NCBI GenBank assembly: GCA_903821715.1
Contig: CAIJMB010000179.1
Location: 1-11,062 of the forward strand
Length of the DNA stretch: 11,062 bases
DNA from: an uncultured Flavobacteriales bacterium
GTDB taxonomy: Bacteria > Bacteroidota > Bacteroidia > Flavobacteriales > Schleiferiaceae
Direction of reading: 5' to 3'
Numbering within the stretch: the stretch's first letter is position 1; each line of letters starts with the position of its first letter. This document shows positions 7,159-11,062 of the stretch, in pieces. The notes under the pieces were generated by a model, which did no database searches, was not told the origin of the DNA, and worked only from the letters and a program-made list of their open reading frames with translations. The translations under genes and the position numbers were made by a program.

Positions 7159-7180
7159 AAACGAGAAACCGCCGAAGGCG
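7146..7180 (-). terminator. Possible terminator of the ZIP transporter gene
   Basis: On the minus strand, just after the ZIP stop codon, CGCC-TTC-GGCG (7180-7170) forms a short hairpin. It is followed by an interrupted T-rich stretch (GTTTCTCGTTTCTGGTTTC). The stem is only 4 bp and the T run is broken, so the call is weak. Confidence 0.3.
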
Positions 7181-7186
7181 ACGGCG

Positions 7187-7999
7187 TTAGCCGAGGGCCA
7201 CGTCCAGCGACATCATCACCGCGAATCCGGCGATAAATCCGAGGGTGGCGATGTCGGTGTACTTGTCGCGCTGGGTTTCAGGGATTACTTCTTCGACGAC
7301 GACATAAATCATGGCTCCTGCCGCAAAGGCGAGGGCAAACGGAAGCACGGGCTGCATGTACATGACCGCGACGGCTCCGACCACGCCCGCGACAGGCTCG
7401 ACGATGGCCGAGAGTTGTCCGAACCAAAAGCTGCGAAGGCGCGAAACGCCCTGGCGGCGCAGCGGGAAGGCGACTGCAATGCCTTCGGGGAAGTTTTGAA
7501 GGCCGATTCCGATGGCGAGGGCCACGGCGGCTCCGAGGGAAGCGCCGTCGATACCGGCCGCGTAGGCTCCGAATGCGACACCCACGGCCAAGCCCTCAGG
7601 TATGTTGTGCAGCGTGATGGCGAGCACCAGGAGCGTCGTCGACTTCCAGTCGGTTTTGACGCCCTCGATTTCAGACGGGCCAAAGTTGATGTGCAAGTGC
7701 GGAACCAGTTTGTCAAGTCCAAACAAGAAGAGCGCCCCCGCCAGGAAGCCGAGGACCGGCGGAATCCAAGGGATATACCCCTGTGCCTCAGACATTTCGA
7801 TGGATGGGGCGAGGAGGCTCCAGTAGCTGGCGGCGATCATGACTCCGCCGGTGAATCCGAGCATTCCGTCGAGGACTTTGCGCGGAAGTTCCTTGAAGAG
7901 AAAGACGAGGGCGGCGCCCGAGGCGGTCACGAGCCACGTGAAGGTGGTCGCCAAGAACGCGAGCAGTACGGGGTGGTAGGAGCTTAACGTTTCAAGCAT
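7187..7999 (-). CDS. ZIP-family divalent metal transporter (ZupT/GufA-like)
   Basis: A 270-residue inner-membrane protein with about eight membrane segments, importing zinc and possibly other divalent metals. The two ZIP metal-site motifs are clear: HNIPEG (131-136) in helix IV and QNFPEG (168-173) in helix V. E201 (IVEP) and the acidic EEVIPE (236-241) in later helices are also conserved. The segment between helices III and IV (DKLVPHLHI, 96-104) has His residues as in other family members. Helix V carries Gln-Asn rather than His-Asn; other ZIP proteins vary at this position, and metal choice cannot be predicted from it. The start at ATG 7999 gives a natural N-terminus and follows a -7-like element at 8027-8020. 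It is divergent from the LpxH-like gene; no metal-responsive operator was recognised. Confidence 0.92.
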   Translation of the reverse strand: MLETLSSYHPVLLAFLATTFTWLVTASGAALVFLFKELPRKVLDGMLGFTGGVMIAASYWSLLAPSIEMSEAQGYIPWIPPVLGFLAGALFLFGLDKLVPHLHINFGPSEIEGVKTDWKSTTLLVLAITLHNIPEGLAVGVAFGAYAAGIDGASLGAAVALAIGIGLQNFPEGIAVAFPLRRQGVSRLRSFWFGQLSAIVEPVAGVVGAVAVMYMQPVLPFALAFAAGAMIYVVVEEVIPETQRDKYTDIATLGFIAGFAVMMSLDVALG

Positions 8000-8019
8000 G
8001 AGAAATGGGTTTCTACGTT

Positions 8020-8027
8020 TAAAGGTA
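8020..8027 (-). promoter_or_regulatory. -7-like element (TACCTTTA) of the ZIP gene
   Basis: On the minus strand TACCTTTA differs from TAnnTTTG at the last base only. It lies 20 bases before the ATG at 7999, giving a leader of about 13-16 nt. No -33 TTG was seen. Confidence 0.45.
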
Positions 8028-8111
8028 CGTAAAGGGTTGAAGGGATCGGGTTTTTGGGATTTGTGGTCCCCGGCGACCGAGTGTCAGGCCATGGCGCACG
8101 GGATTTTGCCC

Positions 8112-8119
8112 TAGGTTTG
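8112..8119 (+). promoter_or_regulatory. -7 element (TAGGTTTG) of the LpxH-like gene
   Basis: TAGGTTTG is an exact match to TAnnTTTG. Only 4 bases separate it from the ATG at 8124, so the predicted start of transcription coincides with the A of the start codon: a leaderless mRNA. No -33 element was found. Confidence 0.6.
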
Positions 8120-8123
8120 TGGT

Positions 8124-8900
8124 ATGGTCGCGAAGGTTGATGCGGAATTTGTGCTCCCCGAGGGCAAGTCGGTCTTTTTCGCAAGCGATTTGCACTTGGG
8201 CGCGCCGAATGGGCAAGCGAGCGCGGAGCGCGAGCGCGCCTTCGTCTCCTGGATGGATTCCATCAAGCCCCGTGCGGCCGCACTTTATTTGGTCGGTGAC
8301 GTCTTTGACTTTTGGTTCGAGTACCGCCAGGCTATTCCGAAGGGCTTTGCTCGACTTCAGGGCCGGCTTGCGGACTGGTCCGATTCCGGAATTCCGATCT
8401 ATATGTTCACCGGCAACCACGACCTGTGGATGCGAGACTATTTTGTGCAAGAATTTGGTATTCAAGTATTTCATGAACCTATTCGTCATGTTTGGGGCGG
8501 GAAACACCTGGTGATAGGCCACGGAGACGGCCTCGGCCCAGGCGACACCGGGTACAAGCTTTTGAAACGGGTGTTCACGTTTAAACCGTTTCAAACGCTC
8601 TTTCGCTGGCTGCACCCCGACCTTGGAATCGGCCTGGCTTCGTGGCTTTCGCGCGGAAGCCGCGCCCGCACCGGACACGAAGACTACGCAATGACCGACG
8701 TCACCCGCGAAGCCATCTACCTCTGGGCCCTCGACCAGCACACCAAGGCGCCCGCAGACTACTGGATTTTTGGCCACCGACACTTTCCAGTTGAGGCCAC
8801 CTTCCCCGACGGCGGCGGAACCTACGTAAACCTCGGCGACTGGATCAAGTGGCGAAGTTGGGGGGAGCTGAGCGGCTTCGGATTAGAGTTGCACCAATAA
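8124..8900 (+). CDS. lpxH: UDP-2,3-diacylglucosamine diphosphatase-like metallophosphoesterase (LpxH family)
   Basis: A 258-residue calcineurin-like phosphoesterase. All metal-binding blocks are present in order: SDLHLG (21-26), GDVFDFWFEY (58-67), GNHD (97-100), GHGDG (132-136) and GHRH (217-220). The FDFWFE extension after the GD block and the GHRHFP ending are typical of LpxH. LpxH hydrolyses UDP-2,3-diacylglucosamine to 2,3-diacylglucosamine 1-phosphate and UMP, the fourth step of lipid A synthesis, at the inner face of the cytoplasmic membrane. It is slightly longer than the E. coli enzyme (about 240 residues). The ATG at 8124 leaves about 15 residues before the first motif and sits 4 bases from a -7 element. 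No other lpx genes are in the window. A related phosphoesterase with another substrate cannot be excluded. Confidence 0.88.
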   Translation: MVAKVDAEFVLPEGKSVFFASDLHLGAPNGQASAERERAFVSWMDSIKPRAAALYLVGDVFDFWFEYRQAIPKGFARLQGRLADWSDSGIPIYMFTGNHDLWMRDYFVQEFGIQVFHEPIRHVWGGKHLVIGHGDGLGPGDTGYKLLKRVFTFKPFQTLFRWLHPDLGIGLASWLSRGSRARTGHEDYAMTDVTREAIYLWALDQHTKAPADYWIFGHRHFPVEATFPDGGGTYVNLGDWIKWRSWGELSGFGLELHQ

Positions 8901-8904
8901 AAAG

Positions 8905-8932
8905 AAACCCCCGGCGCAAGCCGGGGGTTTTT
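8905..8932. terminator. Bidirectional intrinsic terminator between lpxH-like and SOD genes
   Basis: A perfect 11-bp stem (8905-8915 with 8920-8930) is closed by a stable GCAA tetraloop. T runs follow on both strands (TTTTT on plus, TTTCTTTTT on minus). It lies 4 bases after the lpxH-like stop and about 30 bases after the minus-strand SOD stop, so it can end both convergent genes. Confidence 0.9.
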
Positions 8933-8960
8933 GATTATAAACGGTTCCGAAGAAGAAAAC

Positions 8961-9698
8961 TTACTTCTTAGCGGCGGCGTAGCGCGACGCGACTTCGGCC
9001 CAGTTGATGACGTTGAAGAAGGCCGAAACGTAGTCGGGACGACGGTTTTGGTACTTGAGGTAGTACGCATGCTCCCACACATCGAGTCCGAGCAGCGGCG
9101 TCATATTTTCCATGAGCGGCGAGTCCTGATTGGCCGTCGAGGAGATTTCCAGTCGGCCCCCCTTCAGGTTCAACCAGGCCCAGCCGCTCCCAAAACGCTT
9201 CAGCGCCGCGTCGCCAAACTGGGTCTTGAACGCGTCAAACGATCCAAAGGTCGCCGTCAAGGCGGCCGCGAGTGCCCCCGTGGGAGCGCCGCCGCCGCGG
9301 GGACCGACGACATCCCAAAACAGCGCATGATTCAGGTGTCCGCCAACATTGTTGCGCAACGTCGTGCGGATCGCCTCCGGCACCGCGGCGAGATTCCGCA
9401 CGATCTCCTCGCCACTCAACTTCTGCAGCGTCGGCTGGTTCGCGAGCGCGTTGTTCGCGTTCGTGATGTAGGCCTGATGGTGCTTCGTGTGGTGAATCTC
9501 CATCGTCCGCGCATCGAAGTGCGGCTCGAGCGCATCATAGGCGAAACCGAGCCGCGGCAGCGAGAATGGCTGAACAGTCGCGCCGGCCTTCGCCGGCGCC
9601 GCCGCGGGAGCAATCGGTGCGCCGAGACCGACGGCGGCCACACCCGCGCCAAGGGCCTTCAAGGCGTCGCGTCGACTCAGGGGGAGGGAGGGATCCAT
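8961..9698 (-). CDS. Tat-exported Mn-type superoxide dismutase
   Basis: A 245-residue iron/manganese superoxide dismutase, converting superoxide to oxygen and hydrogen peroxide. A twin-arginine signal (SRRDALK, 8-14) is followed by a hydrophobic Ala/Gly/Leu stretch to about residue 40, so the enzyme is probably exported folded to the periplasm or surface. The metal ligands are H69 (MEIHHTKHH), H124 (GGHLNHALFW), and D206 and H210 (LDVWEHAYYLKYQNRRPDY). Gly at the NNVGGH position and Gln in STANQDSPLM (Q191) match the Mn-type, not the Fe-type, active site; cambialistic use remains possible. The core has the usual length of about 200 residues. GC is higher than in the genes to the left in its 5' two thirds (60-78% in hand-counted samples) but 52-57% near its 3' end. 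See the finding on a possible foreign or chimeric origin. Confidence 0.94.
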   Translation of the reverse strand: MDPSLPLSRRDALKALGAGVAAVGLGAPIAPAAAPAKAGATVQPFSLPRLGFAYDALEPHFDARTMEIHHTKHHQAYITNANNALANQPTLQKLSGEEIVRNLAAVPEAIRTTLRNNVGGHLNHALFWDVVGPRGGGAPTGALAAALTATFGSFDAFKTQFGDAALKRFGSGWAWLNLKGGRLEISSTANQDSPLMENMTPLLGLDVWEHAYYLKYQNRRPDYVSAFFNVINWAEVASRYAAAKK

Positions 9699-9842
9699 TC
9701 CCTCACCGTAGTAACGGTCGCCCGTTGCGCAAGTCGCCGGTAGACGTTTCGTCGAACTTCGCCCTTTTCACGCTTCGCCCGCAGTGAGCGGCGGCCCGCA
9801 CCGGCGTCGCCCCGGCACGGTCAGTCACGCTCCACCAAGCGT
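9699..9842. other. Intergenic gap upstream of the SOD gene
   Basis: A 144-base GC-rich gap between the permease stop and the SOD start. It should contain the SOD promoter unless the two genes are co-transcribed. No TAnnTTTG element was found on the minus strand. GGTGAGG lies 2 bases before the SOD ATG, too close to be a good ribosome binding site. No hairpin with a T tract was seen. Confidence 0.4.
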
Positions 9843-10052
9843 TCACCCGGAGGGGGCTCCCCTCGCCCCCAGCCGGATCCGCGGATCGAGCCACAACAAC
9901 AGCAAGTCGCTCACCAGCGTGCCCACCACGCCAAGCAGGCTGAGCACCATCAGCATTGATCCCGCCAGGTAAACGTCCTCCGCCATGAGCGCGTCGAAGA
10001 GGGTCGGCCCGATCATCGGCAGGCTCAGCACCATGGCCACGATGGCCCCCCC
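9843..10052 (-). CDS. Displaced C-terminal part of the ABC permease (after frameshift)
   Basis: In a frame shifted by one base from the upstream part, the sequence from about 10052 to the TGA at 9845-9843 encodes 67 residues. They start AIVAMVLSLPMIGPTLFDAL and end LLWLDPRIRLGARGAPSG. This is the expected C-terminus of a DppB/OppB-type permease: the last cytoplasmic segment, the final membrane helix (about SMLMVLSLLGVVGTLVSDLLL) and the DPRIRL ending. It joins smoothly to the upstream part if the run of seven G (minus strand, 10052-10046) had one more base. It has no start of its own at the junction and would not be made alone. Confidence 0.8.
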   Translation of the reverse strand, partial: GGAIVAMVLSLPMIGPTLFDALMAEDVYLAGSMLMVLSLLGVVGTLVSDLLLLWLDPRIRLGARGAPSG

Positions 10053-11041
10053 GATACCAGATGCGGAAAGATGCCGCCGAGACCCGAGACGAACGGATTG
10101 AGGGCCAGGCGCACCGGGTACTTGAGCAGCAGGCGCAGCGGCCGCACCCCTTTCGCCCGCGCCGTCGTCACATAAGGTTTCTTCAGTTCGTCGAGCAGGT
10201 TCGCCCGCACGACCCGGATCATGCCCGCCGCGGAACCCGCTCCGAGCACCGCCACCGGCAGCCAGACATGCTGCAGCAGGTCGGCGACCTTGGCCCACGT
10301 CCAGCCGGGCATCGTGGCAAATTCCGGCGAGAACAGCCCCAGGGTGTTCAAGCCGAGCCAGCGCTTCGCGAGGTACATCACGACGAGCGCCAGCAGGAAC
10401 GACGGCACCGACACGCCGAGAAACCCGAGCAACGTGAGGGCGTAGTCACCCGCTGAATACTGCCGCACCGCCGAATAGATGCCCATCGGCAGGGCGATCG
10501 CCCACGCCAGCAGCACGGCCGCCACGGTGACGAAGACCGTGAGCACGATGCGATCGCCAATCACTTCGGCCGCGGGTTTTTCATGCTCCATCGACAGTCC
10601 CAGATTCCCCTGCAGCAGACCCTCGTCCACCGGCTGAAAACTCGCAAACCACGCGAACCCCATCCAGCGCGCGTAGCGCTGCACCATCGGCTCATCCAGC
10701 CGGAAGTTCCGGCGCAGCTCCGCCGCCAGTTCCTCGCTGGCCGCCGTGCCCTCCATCTCCAGGCGCATCACGCGCATCTCCGCAAAATCGCCGGGCGGCA
10801 GCTGCACGAGCGTGAACACGATCACCGAGACCACCAGCATCGTGGGAATCATCAGCAGGAGCCGGCGCCCCACCAGCGGATGCCGCCACGCGATCAGGCC
10901 AAGTCCCGCCGCCACCGCGGCGACCAGCAGCGTCCGCAGCACCTTCTCCAGCCGCGCCGTCGCCCCCCCGGCCGCGGACGCGGCGGCCAGCGAGCGCGGC
11001 CAGGGTGTCACCGTGACGACCGCCGCCTTGGTCTGCGCCAT
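10025..11041 (-). CDS. Dipeptide/oligopeptide-type ABC transporter permease (DppB/OppB family), frameshifted
   Basis: An inner-membrane permease subunit of a peptide/nickel-type ABC importer. Read without correction it is 338 residues and ends abnormally after HLVSGG (327-332) in PSWPWC. The family's first helix is at about 60-81, followed by LPPGDFAEMR (81-90). The periplasmic part runs to about 160, and helices follow at about 165-190, 202-226 and 258-279. The EAA loop that contacts the ATPase is clear: ANLLDELKKPYVTTARAKGV (280-299). Restoring frame at the G7 run adds 67 residues, about 399 in total. The N-terminus is unusual: about 58 extra residues with an added hydrophobic segment (about 34-52) before the usual first helix. 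The ATG at 11041 is supported by AGGAGG at 11058-11053, though the frame is open to the window edge. Partner subunits would lie outside the window. Confidence 0.85.
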   Translation of the reverse strand: MAQTKAAVVTVTPWPRSLAAASAAGGATARLEKVLRTLLVAAVAAGLGLIAWRHPLVGRRLLLMIPTMLVVSVIVFTLVQLPPGDFAEMRVMRLEMEGTAASEELAAELRRNFRLDEPMVQRYARWMGFAWFASFQPVDEGLLQGNLGLSMEHEKPAAEVIGDRIVLTVFVTVAAVLLAWAIALPMGIYSAVRQYSAGDYALTLLGFLGVSVPSFLLALVVMYLAKRWLGLNTLGLFSPEFATMPGWTWAKVADLLQHVWLPVAVLGAGSAAGMIRVVRANLLDELKKPYVTTARAKGVRPLRLLLKYPVRLALNPFVSGLGGIFPHLVSGGPSWPWC

Positions 11042-11052
11042 GACGGCTGGGT

Positions 11053-11058
11053 CCTCCT
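11053..11058 (-). promoter_or_regulatory. Shine-Dalgarno sequence (AGGAGG) of the ABC permease
   Basis: On the minus strand a perfect AGGAGG lies 11 bases before the ATG at 11041, somewhat far but usable. None of the genes left of 8930 has such a site, so it marks a different style of translation start in this part of the window. Confidence 0.55.
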
Positions 11059-11062
11059 GCGG

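Noticed and set aside
7151..7170. GAAACC-type repeats as a possible CRISPR fragment
   Set aside because: The units are about 6-10 bases, imperfect and adjacent, with no spacers and no cas genes nearby.
7415..7987. Plus-strand 190-residue open frame opposite the ZIP gene
   Set aside because: Highly charged Glu/Gly/Arg-rich shadow of a membrane protein gene with clear HNIPEG and QNFPEG motifs on the other strand.
8019..8783. Minus-strand 254-residue open frame opposite the LpxH-like gene
   Set aside because: All five phosphoesterase motifs are on the plus strand and no domain is visible in the antisense frame.
8931..9743. Plus-strand 270-residue open frame opposite the SOD gene
   Set aside because: Arg-rich shadow in GC-rich DNA; the SOD on the minus strand has every metal ligand in place.

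Overview
The left ~8.9 kb looks like chromosomal DNA of a Bacteroidota bacterium, probably a moderately GC-rich member of the Flavobacteriales. Three things point there. Gene starts are preceded by TAnnTTTG -7 elements, the Bacteroidota sigma-A signature, rather than by Shine-Dalgarno sequences. A 1104-residue Oar-like TonB-dependent receptor is present. The gene families (PfkB kinase, HslR-type S4 protein, stand-alone biotin carrier, site-2 protease, LpxH) are ordinary Bacteroidota housekeeping genes.

Layout, left to right. Positions 1-230 hold no supported gene. A tRNA-Asn(GTT) with its own terminator follows on the minus strand (265-338). A two-gene plus-strand operon comes next: a PfkB sugar/nucleoside kinase (431-1345) and, 3 bases later, an S4-domain RNA-binding protein (1349-1714). 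A strong hairpin separates it from the convergent TonB-dependent receptor (1762-5076, minus). Upstream of the receptor, a 179-base gap may encode a small plus-strand RNA. A biotin carrier protein (5256-5726, minus) and an RseP-like site-2 protease (5773-7092, plus) diverge from a 46-base spacer holding a -7 element for each. After a palindrome-rich gap comes a ZIP metal transporter (7187-7999, minus), divergent from an LpxH-like lipid A phosphoesterase (8124-8900, plus). A bidirectional terminator closes this part.

The right end (about 8961-11062) differs in character. It has a Tat-exported Mn-type superoxide dismutase (8961-9698, minus) and an oligopeptide-type ABC permease (9843-11041, minus) broken by a frameshift in a run of seven G. 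GC rises to about 80% in hand-counted 60-base samples, a consensus Shine-Dalgarno precedes the permease, and no TAnnTTTG element was found. This fits DNA of another lineage (an Opitutaceae-like Verrucomicrobiota is my guess), joined either by horizontal transfer or by a chimeric assembly.

Functionally, the left genes are mostly envelope and housekeeping functions: outer-membrane uptake, lipid A synthesis, membrane proteolysis and metal import. They do not form one pathway. I found no convincing new defence, mobile or biosynthetic system. The points most worth a second look are the composition break, the leaderless promoters, the possible small RNA at 5127-5254 and the palindromic spacer at 7092-7158.
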